33,513 bases of DNA, from positions 1-33,513 of the forward strand of contig MNEU01000067.1 in NCBI GenBank assembly GCA_001917855.1. Direction: 5' to 3'. The notes beneath the pieces are model-generated. The model did not search any database. It was given only the letters and a program-made list of their open reading frames with translations, and had not been told where the DNA came from. A program made the position numbers and the translations under genes. The stretch is from Armatimonadetes bacterium 13_1_40CM_64_14 (GTDB lineage Bacteria; Sysuimicrobiota; Sysuimicrobiia; Sysuimicrobiales; Kaftiobacteriaceae). Below, in pieces: positions 1 through 8,434 of this stretch; position 1 is the stretch's first letter, and each line of letters starts with the position of its first letter.

Positions 1-577
1 CCACATCCTGGGGGATCGATTGCAGCCCGGCCAGCAGCACCACCATGGCGAAGGGGAACCGCGTCCACACCTGGGCCAGGGCCACCCAGAAGAGCTGCGC
101 CGATGGCGACGCCAGCCAGTGATGGTAGGCACTGACGAGGTGCAGCTGATAGAGCAGGCCGTTGAGCGCGCCGTAGTCCCCGTTCAAAATCCATGACCAC
201 ATGAAGCCGTTTACCAGCGGTGGCAGCATCCAGGGGATGATCGCGATGGTGCGCAGGACGGCCCGGCCGCGGAATTCCTCGTTGAGGAGCATCGCGGCGC
301 CCAGACCGATGGCCAGCTCCAGGGGCAAGACCATCAGGACGATCAGCGCGGTGCGCCAGACGCTCCCCCAGAACTCCCCCGATGCCAGCGTCTGAGCGTA
401 GTTGCGCAGGCCGATGAAGTGCGCGACGCCTTCTAAACCCTGCACCCGCGGGTTGGCGTCGGTCAGGCCCAGGAGAAACGTGGAGATGGCGGGGTAATAC
501 ACAAAAAGCACGAGGAGCAGACCGACCGGCAAGATGGCCAGGTAAGCAGTCCGCTCCTCGCTTCGAATCCGAAACAA
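1..577 (-). CDS. Carbohydrate ABC transporter permease, MalF type (3' end cut by window)
   Basis: Inner-membrane subunit of a sugar-type ABC importer; it pairs with the binding protein just upstream. About 192 residues are visible from the N-terminus. They begin LFRIRSEERTAYLAILPVG, the usual short cytosolic tail and first membrane helix of this family, and continue through PWMLPPLVNGFMWSWIL and AGLQSIPQDV, where the EAA coupling loop is just starting at the window edge. There is no ATG. The frame is bounded by the stop of the binding protein, so the start must be the TTG at 577, two codons downstream of that stop and in the same frame. Translation probably depends on coupling to the upstream gene. 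Family assignment is firm; substrate is unknown. Confidence 0.88.
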   Translation of the reverse strand, partial: MFRIRSEERTAYLAILPVGLLLVLFVYYPAISTFLLGLTDANPRVQGLEGVAHFIGLRNYAQTLASGEFWGSVWRTALIVLMVLPLELAIGLGAAMLLNEEFRGRAVLRTIAIIPWMLPPLVNGFMWSWILNGDYGALNGLLYQLHLVSAYHHWLASPSAQLFWVALAQVWTRFPFAMVVLLAGLQSIPQDV

Positions 578-580
578 AGC

Positions 581-1822
581 CTATTGCTTATACTGTGCCT
601 TCAGTTCATTCCAACGCTTGGCCACTTCATCCACCGCCGCATCAGGCGTGAGCTGGCCCTGGGCAGCTTTTCGGATTGCCTCCGTGACGCTCTGCGTCCA
701 CGGACCCCACCACTTCGCCGTCCGCGGCAGTTGATGCACATACTTTGCTTGCTCCGCCATGACGTCAAAACCCTGGATCGCACCCTCCGAGTTCAACGCC
801 CGTTGCAGGGAACTGCGGGACGGGACCAGGCCTACGGCCTTGTAGATGGCCCGCAGGTTCTCGGGAGAGACGTACCACTTGATGAACTCCCAGCCCGCAT
901 CCTTCTTGCCGGAGAACCGCGACAAGCCGATCGCGGCGTCCAGGCTCCAGGTGTAGTGCTGGTCGGGCATCAGCAGGTACTGGACATCCGGCGCCTGCTT
1001 GGAGATTTTGGCGTTGTTCATGACCGCTAGGGAACCCTGCCAGGCCTGATGGTAGACGCCGGTCCCACCCATGAAGACGTCATGTGGCGTGACCTTCGTC
1101 AATAGATCTGGCGTGATGACCTTGTCACTGGCGAAAAACCCGATCAGCCTGGCCATGGCAGTGCGGGCCGGCGACCCGGGGTTGCTGAACACGGGATTCA
1201 AACTGCTGTCGAACATCGGATCCCCGGCCGAGAGGGACATCAAGAACCACGACCAGTCGATCGCGCCGAGAGCGAGCGGGTAGGGATCCACGCCCTTCTG
1301 CTTTAACGCCAGGGACTGCCGACGCAGTTCGTCCCATGTCGCTGCCGGTTTGTTGAAACCTCCGGCCTGGAGCCGCTTGGCGTTGTAGTCCATCATCACG
1401 AGCTGCACGTACGTCGTAATCCCCTGCACCTTGCCCCCGACCGTCCAGAAATCCATTCGCTCGATGTCGCCCACGTTGAGATCAGGACTCTTGGCGACGA
1501 AGGCGTCGAGCGGTTCCATGTACCCTGGCGCCACGACGAACGACGGCGCCTCCTCGGTCAGGAAGATAACGTCGGCGGGCGCGCGGCGGCTGGACGATGC
1601 GACCTGAACTTTCGTGTACATCTCGGCCGACGGCGCAGAGATCACTTGCACAGTGATGCCGGTGCGGTCCTGGAACCCTTTGAACAATGCTTGATCGGGC
1701 GGCACGCCCCAGGGGGCCGTGATAAAAGTGATGGTCTGAGCCGCCCCACCCCGCCCAAGGGTGGGCAACATCAAAGCGATAATTAGGGCGAGCGCGAAAA
1801 CAATACTATGCCTCACCTTCAT
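581..1822 (-). CDS. Sugar-type ABC transporter substrate-binding protein (family 1, MalE-like)
   Basis: Periplasmic binding protein of 413 residues. It has a Sec signal peptide (basic start MKVRH, a hydrophobic core to about residue 22, likely cleavage near GAAQ) and no lipobox cysteine. The mature part shows the family-1 pattern: TFITAPWGVPPD near the start, DVIFLTEEAP after the first lobe, TWDELRRQSLALKQKGVDPYPL in the middle, and the conserved tail region GWEFIKWYVSPENLR followed by VGLVPSRSS. The ATG at 1822 is preceded by a good AAAGGGG ribosome site. It lies downstream of the zinc dehydrogenase and directly before the TTG-initiated permease on the same strand. The ligand is probably a sugar or sugar acid, judged from the neighbouring dehydrogenase and enolase-superfamily enzyme; this is inference. 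Confidence 0.92.
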   Translation of the reverse strand: MKVRHSIVFALALIIALMLPTLGRGGAAQTITFITAPWGVPPDQALFKGFQDRTGITVQVISAPSAEMYTKVQVASSSRRAPADVIFLTEEAPSFVVAPGYMEPLDAFVAKSPDLNVGDIERMDFWTVGGKVQGITTYVQLVMMDYNAKRLQAGGFNKPAATWDELRRQSLALKQKGVDPYPLALGAIDWSWFLMSLSAGDPMFDSSLNPVFSNPGSPARTAMARLIGFFASDKVITPDLLTKVTPHDVFMGGTGVYHQAWQGSLAVMNNAKISKQAPDVQYLLMPDQHYTWSLDAAIGLSRFSGKKDAGWEFIKWYVSPENLRAIYKAVGLVPSRSSLQRALNSEGAIQGFDVMAEQAKYVHQLPRTAKWWGPWTQSVTEAIRKAAQGQLTPDAAVDEVAKRWNELKAQYKQ

Positions 1823-1997
1823 AGATCTGCCCCTTTCGCCTGCAATGTGTTGGGGGCCTTCGTGCGCCTTGCGCTACTTTCCTCTCGCCTTCAGCCTTCG
1901 TCCCGCATACGAAATTCGATGGTTCAATCGGAATCGATGGCAGCCTGTCCGACCCTCGGGGCATAGGGGCGTAATCCTCATTGGAGGTGGCGCACCG

Positions 1998-3158
1998 TCA
2001 CGCCCAGGGATCAATCACCACCTTCATGGAGTCTGGCGCGATGGCTTTCTGAACCGCAGCGTCGGTGTCGTCTAGGCGGTAGCGGTGCGAGACGAACTCT
2101 CGGACCGGATACTGCCGCATGTACCGGGCGAGCTGGCGCATACTCGGCCCATAGGCGGCGGCCTCTTCCCCGCCCACGCCCAGGATACGGACGTTCCTCG
2201 AGCACAGATGCCGGTGGGGGTTGATGGGCACCTCGCCCAGATCGGAGAAATTCCCCGCCTCCACGAGCATCCCACCGACTCGGAGCATCTCGAGCGCCTC
2301 AGGGACGACCCGTGGCACGCCCGCACATTCGACGACCACGTCCGCCCCACGGCCGTGGGTCAAGTCCCGGATCTGGGCCAGCCGCTCTGCCGGTGTCGTC
2401 TTCGCGGCGTCAATGGTGTGGTCGGCGCCCAGGCGTTTCGCCAGACCCAGCCGGTACGCGGAAAGATCAACCGCAACAATCGTGCCAGCACCAAGCATCC
2501 GGGCTTTCATGAGGAAGCACATGCCCAGCGGCCCAACCCCGAGCACGACCACCGTGTCGTCGAACATGAACGCCTCATTCGGGACGGCAGAAAACTGCTT
2601 GGCCCGATCTAACCCCACGGTGACGGCCATGACCTCGGTGAGCACGGCCACGTCATCTGGGAGGTCGTCGGGAACACGCACCAGGAAACTGCCGGGCACA
2701 ACGTACAGGTATTGCGCCCAGCCGCCAAACAGGTGGGGCGGTTCGGCCGCGCTCATGTTATTTCCGTAATCGACCATGCGCTCGCAGAAGTAGTAGGGGA
2801 AATCGTGCCGGCAGTAATAGCACTCGCCGCAGACGACGTTGGCGCCGACGACCACGCGGTCGCCCTCGCGTAGCGGGACGCCCTCGAAGTCGGCGTACGT
2901 CCCATCGCCGCCGATGGCGGCGACGACCCCCACGTTCTCATGCCCCTGAATGATCGGAAAGGGGATCTGCCTGGGCGCTCCCGTCCCCCCGTACTGGGCG
3001 GTATACCCTTGATAGGTGTGTTTGTCAGTGCCGCAGATCCCTGACAGCCGCATCCGCACCAGGGCGCACCCCGGCGCAGGGTCTGGCAAGGGGTACTCAC
3101 GGACCTGGTACTGCCCGGGCGCGACCAGCGTGGCGGCCCGCACGCTCGTTGACCCCAT
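1998..3158 (-). CDS. Zinc-dependent medium-chain alcohol/polyol dehydrogenase
   Basis: NAD(P)-dependent dehydrogenase of 386 residues in the medium-chain (MDR) superfamily, related to threonine and sorbitol dehydrogenases. Visible marks are the catalytic zinc ligands Cys42 (SGICGTDKH) and His73-Glu74 (GHENVGVV), the structural zinc cysteines 110, 113, 116 and 125, and the nucleotide-binding VVVLGVGPLGMCF near residue 205 with the acidic VAVDLS strand end after it. The spacing between the third and fourth structural cysteines is one residue longer than in the classical family. The ATG at 3158 follows GAGGAGAA at a good distance. It lies between the enolase-superfamily gene and the sugar-binding protein, so oxidation of an imported polyol or sugar acid is a reasonable inference. 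Confidence 0.93.
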   Translation of the reverse strand: MGSTSVRAATLVAPGQYQVREYPLPDPAPGCALVRMRLSGICGTDKHTYQGYTAQYGGTGAPRQIPFPIIQGHENVGVVAAIGGDGTYADFEGVPLREGDRVVVGANVVCGECYYCRHDFPYYFCERMVDYGNNMSAAEPPHLFGGWAQYLYVVPGSFLVRVPDDLPDDVAVLTEVMAVTVGLDRAKQFSAVPNEAFMFDDTVVVLGVGPLGMCFLMKARMLGAGTIVAVDLSAYRLGLAKRLGADHTIDAAKTTPAERLAQIRDLTHGRGADVVVECAGVPRVVPEALEMLRVGGMLVEAGNFSDLGEVPINPHRHLCSRNVRILGVGGEEAAAYGPSMRQLARYMRQYPVREFVSHRYRLDDTDAAVQKAIAPDSMKVVIDPWA

Positions 3159-3204
3159 CGTGTTCTCCTCTGGCCCCGTCGGGCGTGTCGACGCTCGTGG
3201 AACG

Positions 3205-4317
3205 CTAGCCGAAGATCCAGTCCTGGAGTTCGACGCCCAGGCCGGGCGATTGCGGGAGCCTCACCATCCCATCCTTCACCACGAGCGGCTCCTTGAGCGT
3301 CTGCTGGTACGTCGACGCCGGAAATGCTGGGGGGTCATGCGGGAATTCAAAGAATGTCGTGTTCGAGATTGCCGCGGCGAGGTGGAGATTCGCTACCATG
3401 CCCAGCGGGTCGCCCCACGTGTGTGGGGTGAGCAACACGCCGGCGGCGTGCGCCATCGTGGCCAACGCCTTCGTCCGCAGCAAACCTTCACACAGCGTCA
3501 CGTCCGGCTGCAGGATATCGTAACACCCGTCGAGGAGCAGCCGTTGCAGCTCGTCGAAGCGCTGATTGACTTCCCCGCCGGCGATGGGCACCGGGGAGGC
3601 TTCCCGCAGCCGGCGGAGTTCAGCGTAGGCGTGGCGCGGCAACGGCTCTTCCAACCAGCCCACGCCATAGTCCGCCAGTGCGGTCGCGGTCTGGAGCGCC
3701 CGGTGATAGGTCCAGTGCGGTCCCTCTAACGGCGCATCGGCGGTGTCGGTCTGATTGGCGTCGACCATGATCGCCATCTCGTTGCCCACTGCCTGGCGCA
3801 CCGCCGCGACCTGCGCCGCATCGTCTGCCAGGGTCTGGTTGTGGATGCGGAGTTTGATGGCCCGGAAGCCCTCGTCGCGCAGCCGCCGAGCGTCGTCCGC
3901 ACGTTGGGCCGGGGTCCGATTTTGGCCTGTGGACGCATAGGCCGGCACGGCGTCGCTGACGTTCCCCAGCAGCTTATAGAGGGGGAGCCCTGCCACCTTG
4001 CCCAAGATATCCCACAGCGCGATCTCCACGAACCAGACGGCGGTGCCGAAATAGGGCCACAGGTACCGTAGCGTCCCAGCGTGCCTCTCGATGCGCAGAG
4101 GATCTTCGCCCGACAGGTACACAGCGATCCGCGCCACAGCCTGTTCTTCGGCCCCATAGAACTCGTGCCCGGCGATGCCGTGGATCCCGGCATCAGTGTC
4201 AATCCGTATGTAGGCGACCCGAATCTGCGTCTCGACCCGCCCAGGCGCCCACGCCGGATGGAACGGAGCCGGCAGCGGGATGTCGACCTGGCGGGTCCGG
4301 ATGCTGGTGATCTGCAT
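3205..4317 (-). CDS. Mandelate racemase/muconate lactonizing enzyme family protein (enolase superfamily)
   Basis: About 370 residues. Enzymes of this superfamily abstract a proton alpha to a carboxylate; many members dehydrate sugar acids. The active-site set is complete: the KLR motif (Lys155, Arg157) on the second barrel strand, metal ligands Asp186 (MVDAN), Glu223/224 (WLEEP) and Glu249 (GGEVN), Asp272 (LQPDV) and His299 (PHTWGD). The frame stays open to 4473, but the ATG at 4317 has GGGGAG in front of it and gives the normal MQITSIRTR N-terminus, so I use it. Being in one operon with a sugar-type importer and a zinc dehydrogenase suggests an imported sugar acid as substrate. The exact reaction cannot be read from sequence. 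Confidence 0.93.
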   Translation of the reverse strand: MQITSIRTRQVDIPLPAPFHPAWAPGRVETQIRVAYIRIDTDAGIHGIAGHEFYGAEEQAVARIAVYLSGEDPLRIERHAGTLRYLWPYFGTAVWFVEIALWDILGKVAGLPLYKLLGNVSDAVPAYASTGQNRTPAQRADDARRLRDEGFRAIKLRIHNQTLADDAAQVAAVRQAVGNEMAIMVDANQTDTADAPLEGPHWTYHRALQTATALADYGVGWLEEPLPRHAYAELRRLREASPVPIAGGEVNQRFDELQRLLLDGCYDILQPDVTLCEGLLRTKALATMAHAAGVLLTPHTWGDPLGMVANLHLAAAISNTTFFEFPHDPPAFPASTYQQTLKEPLVVKDGMVRLPQSPGLGVELQDWIFG

Positions 4318-4333
4318 ATCTGCTCCCCGAGAG

Positions 4334-4362
4334 GGGCCAGGGGGCGGAATGCCCCCTGGCCC
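4334..4362 (-). promoter_or_regulatory. Intercistronic 12-bp perfect hairpin
   Basis: GGGCCAGGGGGC and GCCCCCTGGCCC form a perfect 12-bp stem with a 5-base loop (GGAAT on the plus strand). It lies between the stop of the binding-protein remnant (4368) and the ribosome site of the enolase-superfamily gene (ATG 4317). No T-run follows on the minus strand, so it is not a classical terminator. Hairpins just after binding-protein genes often protect the upstream mRNA or reduce read-through; that role is inferred. Confidence 0.7.
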
Positions 4363-4367
4363 ACGGC

Positions 4368-4664
4368 TCACTTTGTGTACCCGATATCGGTCAGGGCTCT
4401 GATCGCGAACGCGATCGCAGCGTCGTCGGAAGCACCTTGCACCGTCTTGGCGAACATGTTCGGAATCACACACGTCTGATAGGTCTTCTCCGCCAGGGCG
4501 TTCGGGGGGGCGGGATACGCGACCAGGTGTGCATCGGGCATGAACCCCACCAGCAGCCGGAGGTTCGGATCCGACGCGTACGGCGGGTTCGTGTCAAAGG
4601 AAGGCAGCACCGGCATATCCGACCAACCAGTGGCGCGCTTCTCGAACCTCCCTGCTGTCATCAT
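4368..4664 (-). pseudogene. C-terminal remnant of a sugar-type ABC substrate-binding protein
   Basis: An open frame of up to 98 codons whose translation resembles only the tail of a family-1 binding protein: PNLRLLVGFMPDAHLVAYP (the '...YARP.PP' zone), then NALAEKTYQTCVIPNMFAKTVQG and a final helical tail ending ALTDIGYTK. There is no signal peptide or N-terminal lobe. A TGA lies in frame just upstream of the first ATG, and I see no matching coding sequence in other frames between 4665 and 5238. It sits at the head of the sugar operon and is followed by a hairpin, as expected for a former first gene. I read it as a 5'-truncated relic whose function may be taken over by the intact binding protein at 581-1822. 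Confidence 0.6.
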
Positions 4665-5238
4665 CGGGGGAATTCAGCCTCCGGTCCTGACGTGAGGTGC
4701 CACCTACACATACGGGACCACCGCATCTTCCTCTGTTCCGCAGTCGGCGGATGTGCGCGTTTTGCGAACCTTACGACTAACGTCAACTACCATCTTCCGA
4801 CCAATCCCGATGCGGGCCCGTTAACTTCCCGAATTCCGCCGACCTCGCGGGAAAACCGGCAACCTCCATCGAGTTGGCTACAGTTGGGTTACAGTCCTTG
4901 CCCTGTGAGCACGGAGTTCCCGGAGCCGTCCCGATTCCACTGGTCCTATTCGCCCGAGAGGGGGGGGCGACGAAAATTGGACGACTTCTCCTGTACATTC
5001 TCGATATGCCACTGGAATCACAAGGGGAAAAGAGGCGCGCGGCAGGGAAGGCCCCGCCGCACCCCTACGAGGAGTAAAGGACCTCTGCCGCCTTCCGTTG
5101 AAACAGCGAGCACTTGAGCCTTCTCCCCCTGAGATTACAACGCCAATTTCAAGCAGCACCTGATGAAGTCTGACATGTTGTCGGCATCGTGCAGTACTCG
5201 ACTCTAGAGGCAGGTACCTACTAAGGGGGGATTGGGGA
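4665..5238. other. 574-bp divergent intergenic region, no gene seen
   Basis: This stretch separates the minus-strand sugar operon from the plus-strand importer operon. Several short frames on both strands have no protein-like character. It contains a long G run near 4960-4968 and a purine-rich patch before 5077. The promoters of the plus-strand operon must lie here, but I find no convincing -35/-10 pair. The ribosome site for the next gene is the AAGGGGGG at 5223-5230. Confidence 0.5.
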
Positions 5239-6483
5239 GTGGGAACGCACCGTTGGTGGATGGTTGCACCGGTATTGTTACTTGTTGTCATCCTCGTGGC
5301 CCCAGTCGGGGCCGTCGCTCCGATCGGCTCGGACAAGTTCAACGTTCGGGCGCAGGTCGATCTCGCCGCACTGACGCGGGACAACTTCACCGCGACTCTG
5401 ACGTCTGCCGCAAAATCCCAGTCTGGGCTGGTCTTCTATGATTTCGCAGATACGCTGTGCGAGTTGCTGGCCAAGGAAAGTGCGGACTTCACCACGCAGA
5501 CCGGCATCGCAGTCAAGCACGTCTGCGTGGACGGGGACAATGCCACCCAACAGCTTATTGCGGAAGGCCAGGCAGGGAAGCCAGCCTCGGCCGACGTCTT
5601 CTTTGGTCCAAACAACAACATGCGGTCGTTGACCCAAGCGGGCGTGATCGCGAACCTGCCGCTGGTCGATCTGTTGCCTAATGCGATCGACGTGGAACCC
5701 GCCGCCGCCCGTGCGTCCCGTGGATTCAAGCATAACGGGACGGTGGTACCGTTCCACCGCAACCAGACGGCCCTGGCCTACAACAGTGCACTGGTCTCCA
5801 ACCCGCCCCAGACATTTGAAGAACTGCTTGCCTTCGCCAAGGAACACAGCGGCAAGGTCACCGTGACCGACCCGACGCATGGTGGCAGCGGCTCCGGCTT
5901 TCTGGAGAGCGCGCTATTGAAGTTCTCCCCGCAGTGCATGAACGACTACTACAATTTCGAATTGACCAAGGACCAAGCGATCGCGGCGGCCGGCAAGTGC
6001 ATGCAGGCGGTCCTGACGTACTGGCGGGCGCTCAAACCGCACGTGAAGTTCTCAGGAAGCAACGAGAACTCGATCAAAGCCCTGGCCAACAATGTGGCGC
6101 TGGTCGCTACAGTTTGGGAGGACGACCTCTTTACACTGGCGAGCAAGGGGCTCGTGCCGCCCTCGATTCGCCCTGTGCTGCTGCAAACCGGACAGGTGGG
6201 CGATGGGGACGGGCTGTTCGTCGTCGCCTCCACCCAAAAACTCGAGGCGGCCCTTTTGTACGCAAACTTCTTGATGAACGACAAGGTACAGATCGACAAG
6301 TTGGAGCAGACCGGCAGCCGGACGGCGCGGCTCAAGCTGCAGACCCAGGGGAAGATCCCGGATAGTCTGGCCAAATTCCTGGTGGTCGACAGTTTGTATC
6401 ATGCGCGTACCCGGCCCCGGATCAACGGGCAGATCACGAACGCCGCCGCGGATCTCTTTGTCTCGGAGATCATCGCCAAGTAG
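5239..6483 (+). CDS. ABC transporter substrate-binding protein (family 1, YnjB/AfuA/PotD-like)
   Basis: Periplasmic binding protein of 414 residues that feeds the ATPase and two permeases downstream. It starts at GTG 5239 behind AAGGGGGG; an ATG at 5260 is a weaker alternative. The N-terminus MGTHRWWMVAPVLLLVVILV is a Sec signal, with no lipobox. The fold marks are LVFYDFADTLCELL (first strand and helix), SADVFFGPNNN, the hinge region VVPFHRNQTALAYNSALV, and DPTHGGSGSGF. Four cysteines (about 74, 96, 233, 254) are placed as two close pairs and could form two disulfides in the periplasm. Family-1 members of this class carry polyamines, iron, thiamine or phosphonates. The phosphodiesterase at the end of the operon instead suggests a glycerophosphodiester-like ligand; this is inference. 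Confidence 0.88.
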   Translation: MGTHRWWMVAPVLLLVVILVAPVGAVAPIGSDKFNVRAQVDLAALTRDNFTATLTSAAKSQSGLVFYDFADTLCELLAKESADFTTQTGIAVKHVCVDGDNATQQLIAEGQAGKPASADVFFGPNNNMRSLTQAGVIANLPLVDLLPNAIDVEPAAARASRGFKHNGTVVPFHRNQTALAYNSALVSNPPQTFEELLAFAKEHSGKVTVTDPTHGGSGSGFLESALLKFSPQCMNDYYNFELTKDQAIAAAGKCMQAVLTYWRALKPHVKFSGSNENSIKALANNVALVATVWEDDLFTLASKGLVPPSIRPVLLQTGQVGDGDGLFVVASTQKLEAALLYANFLMNDKVQIDKLEQTGSRTARLKLQTQGKIPDSLAKFLVVDSLYHARTRPRINGQITNAAADLFVSEIIAK

Positions 6484-6488
6484 CGTTC

Positions 6489-7538
6489 ATGGCGCGTCTT
6501 GAGTTACAGGGGATCACCAAGCGTTTCGGGCGCGCCGTCGCGGTGGATCACGTCTCCCTCGAGGTCTCGGACGGCGAGTTCCTGACCCTGCTGGGTCCGT
6601 CCGGATGCGGGAAGACGACCACGCTGCGCATCGTGGCCGGCCTGATTGATCCCGACGAAGGGGAGGTGCTCCTGGACGGCCGGCCCATGCAGCACCTCCC
6701 GGCTCACCGCCGGCAGACCGCCATGGTCTTCCAGAGCTACGCGCTGTTCCCGCACATGACCGTCCAGGAGAACATCGGCTTTGGCCTGCGCATGCGGGGC
6801 ATGCTGCCGGAGCCGGTCCGCACGCGTGTGCAGGAGGCTTTGGCGCTGGTCGAGCTGGAGGGCCTCGGCGACCGCTATCCCCGGCAGCTCTCGGGAGGCC
6901 AACAACAACGTGTCGCAGTCGCCCGGGCGGTCGTCACGCGGCCGAAGGTGCTGCTGTTTGACGAACCGCTGAGCAACCTCGACGCAAAGTTACGGGAACG
7001 GCTGCGCCTGGAGTTACGCACCCTCCAACAGCGCCTGGGGGTGACCACCGTCTACGTCACGCACGACCAGGCCGAAGCCCTCTCGCTCTCGGACCGCGTC
7101 GCCGTGATGGTTGGGGGCCAAGTGGTCGAGATCGGGACGCCGCGGGAGGTCTACCGCACGCCGCGCTCGCGCGTGACGGCGGAGTTCCTGGGAATCACCA
7201 ACTTTCTGGAAGGAAAAGTTATGGCGGTCGCGGACGGCCAGTGCGCGGTCCAGACGCCGCTGGGGGTGGTCCGCGTCGATACGACGGCCGGGATCCGGGT
7301 CGGGGAAACCGTCACGCTCTCGTTTCGCCCCGAGGACGTCCGGATCGGCCGCCACGAGGGGACGACGGTCACTGGCCGCGTGCTGCACGCGTCGTATCTA
7401 GGGGCGGTGACCGACTACGCTGTGGAATCAGCGGGCATGACGCTGCGCATCCATGAAGGTGGTGGCGCCTTGCGGGGGCCGGGTGAGGAGATTACTGTCA
7501 CGCTACCGACGACGGCCGCGATCGTGCACGGGCAATAG
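6489..7538 (+). CDS. ABC transporter ATP-binding protein (PotA/FbpC/UgpC class)
   Basis: Cytosolic ATPase of 349 residues that powers the importer encoded around it. All motifs are intact: Walker A GPSGCGKTT (36-44), Q-loop Gln82 in MVFQSYALFPHMTV, signature LSGGQQQRVAVARA (134-147), Walker B VLLFDEPLSNLDAKL (154 onward), and switch His192 in YVTHDQAEALSLSDR. The last 110 residues form a TOBE-type regulatory domain (FRPEDVRIG). The gene starts 5 bases after the binding-protein stop and is followed within 2 bases by the first permease. This is the only ABC ATPase in the window, so it might also serve the ATPase-less importers nearby; that is speculation. Confidence 0.97.
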   Translation: MARLELQGITKRFGRAVAVDHVSLEVSDGEFLTLLGPSGCGKTTTLRIVAGLIDPDEGEVLLDGRPMQHLPAHRRQTAMVFQSYALFPHMTVQENIGFGLRMRGMLPEPVRTRVQEALALVELEGLGDRYPRQLSGGQQQRVAVARAVVTRPKVLLFDEPLSNLDAKLRERLRLELRTLQQRLGVTTVYVTHDQAEALSLSDRVAVMVGGQVVEIGTPREVYRTPRSRVTAEFLGITNFLEGKVMAVADGQCAVQTPLGVVRVDTTAGIRVGETVTLSFRPEDVRIGRHEGTTVTGRVLHASYLGAVTDYAVESAGMTLRIHEGGGALRGPGEEITVTLPTTAAIVHGQ

Positions 7539-7540
7539 AC

Positions 7541-8434
7541 GTGGAACAGATCACGGCGACGTTGCCGCGTATTACGCGGCCACGGACCCGTCGACGGGAA
7601 TGGCTGACCGACCTGGTGCTCCTGACGCCCGGGGTGGGTTACCTACTGGTGTTCATGTGCGTCCCCCTGGCACAGGTGGCCCTCCGCGGGTTTGGGCTGT
7701 TGGCCATCGGCGAACCGTCACATTTCACCCTGGCTCTCTACCGCGAGATCCTTGCGAGCAAGATCTACCGGGATAGCATCCTCTTCAGTCTCTATTTCGC
7801 GCTCGGCACGACTGTCGTCAGCCTGGCCCTCGCGCTAGTGACGAGCGCGCTCCTGCAGGTCAACTTCCCCGGGCGGTCGGTCATCAGCGTGCTGTACAAG
7901 ATTCCGCTGGTGGTACCAAGTCTCGTGGCGGCGTTCCTGGTGTTAACCATTATCGATCAGGGCGGGATTATCGCACGGGCGGTGGCTCGCTTTGGGGTAG
8001 AGTGGCCGGAACTGGTGCACGACCGCTGGGGGGTGGGGATCATTCTCGTGTTGGTCTGGCACAACGTGCCGATCATGATCGTCATCCTGTCGGCGGTGAT
8101 GAGCGCCATCCCCCAGGACGTGTCGGCTGCGGCGCGCAACCTGGGCGCGAGTCCGTGGCAGGTGTTCCGAAACGTGACGCTGCCTCTATCGCTGCCGGGA
8201 ATCTCCGCCGCCTCGCTGCTAGTTTTCATCGGCGTCTTTGGCGCGTTCTCGATCCCCTCCCTGGTGGGCGCCGCGTATCCCAAGGCGATCTCGGTTGTCA
8301 TGAGCACCGAAGTGCTCGATCGGGCGAACTGGGCTCTCGCCTCCGCGTTGGGAACCATTGTGACCGTCTTGTCGGCAGTGCTGCTCTACGCGTATTACCG
8401 ATTGATCCGGCATCAGGAGGCCGCGCTGCGATGA
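7541..8434 (+). CDS. ABC transporter permease, PotB/AfuB-type subunit 1
   Basis: Inner-membrane permease of 297 residues with about six hydrophobic segments, the first at TDLVLLTPGVGYLLVFMCV. The EAA coupling loop is clear (AAARNLGASPWQVFRNVTLP) and contacts the ATPase. It starts at GTG 7541, two bases after the stop of the ATPase gene, and its stop overlaps the next start as ATGA. With the partner permease it makes the heterodimeric channel of the importer. The order binding protein, ATPase, permease, permease is typical of the polyamine/iron/phosphonate class rather than of the Ugp (sugar) class. Confidence 0.95.
   Translation: MEQITATLPRITRPRTRRREWLTDLVLLTPGVGYLLVFMCVPLAQVALRGFGLLAIGEPSHFTLALYREILASKIYRDSILFSLYFALGTTVVSLALALVTSALLQVNFPGRSVISVLYKIPLVVPSLVAAFLVLTIIDQGGIIARAVARFGVEWPELVHDRWGVGIILVLVWHNVPIMIVILSAVMSAIPQDVSAAARNLGASPWQVFRNVTLPLSLPGISAASLLVFIGVFGAFSIPSLVGAAYPKAISVVMSTEVLDRANWALASALGTIVTVLSAVLLYAYYRLIRHQEAALR

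Noticed and set aside
4809-4840. 32-base segment similar to 31631-31662 (shared GATGCGGG, ACTTC and ATTCCGCC), possibly flanking repeats of a 27-kb island
   Set aside because: Only 22 of 32 positions agree without gaps, about what chance would give between two non-coding regions of this size, and no tRNA half lies at the left copy. A proper repeat search would decide.
4977-5007. TTGGAC followed by CGATAT as a promoter for the plus-strand importer operon
   Set aside because: Spacing is 19 bases, the -10 is poor, and it is over 230 bases from the start codon.
5129-5190. CTGAGA and ACCTGAT blocks before the binding protein, like parts of a TPP riboswitch
   Set aside because: The closing P1 stem and the ATGCC...GCG part are not found. 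A covariance-model search (TPP family) with a significant hit would reverse this and would point to thiamine as the ligand.
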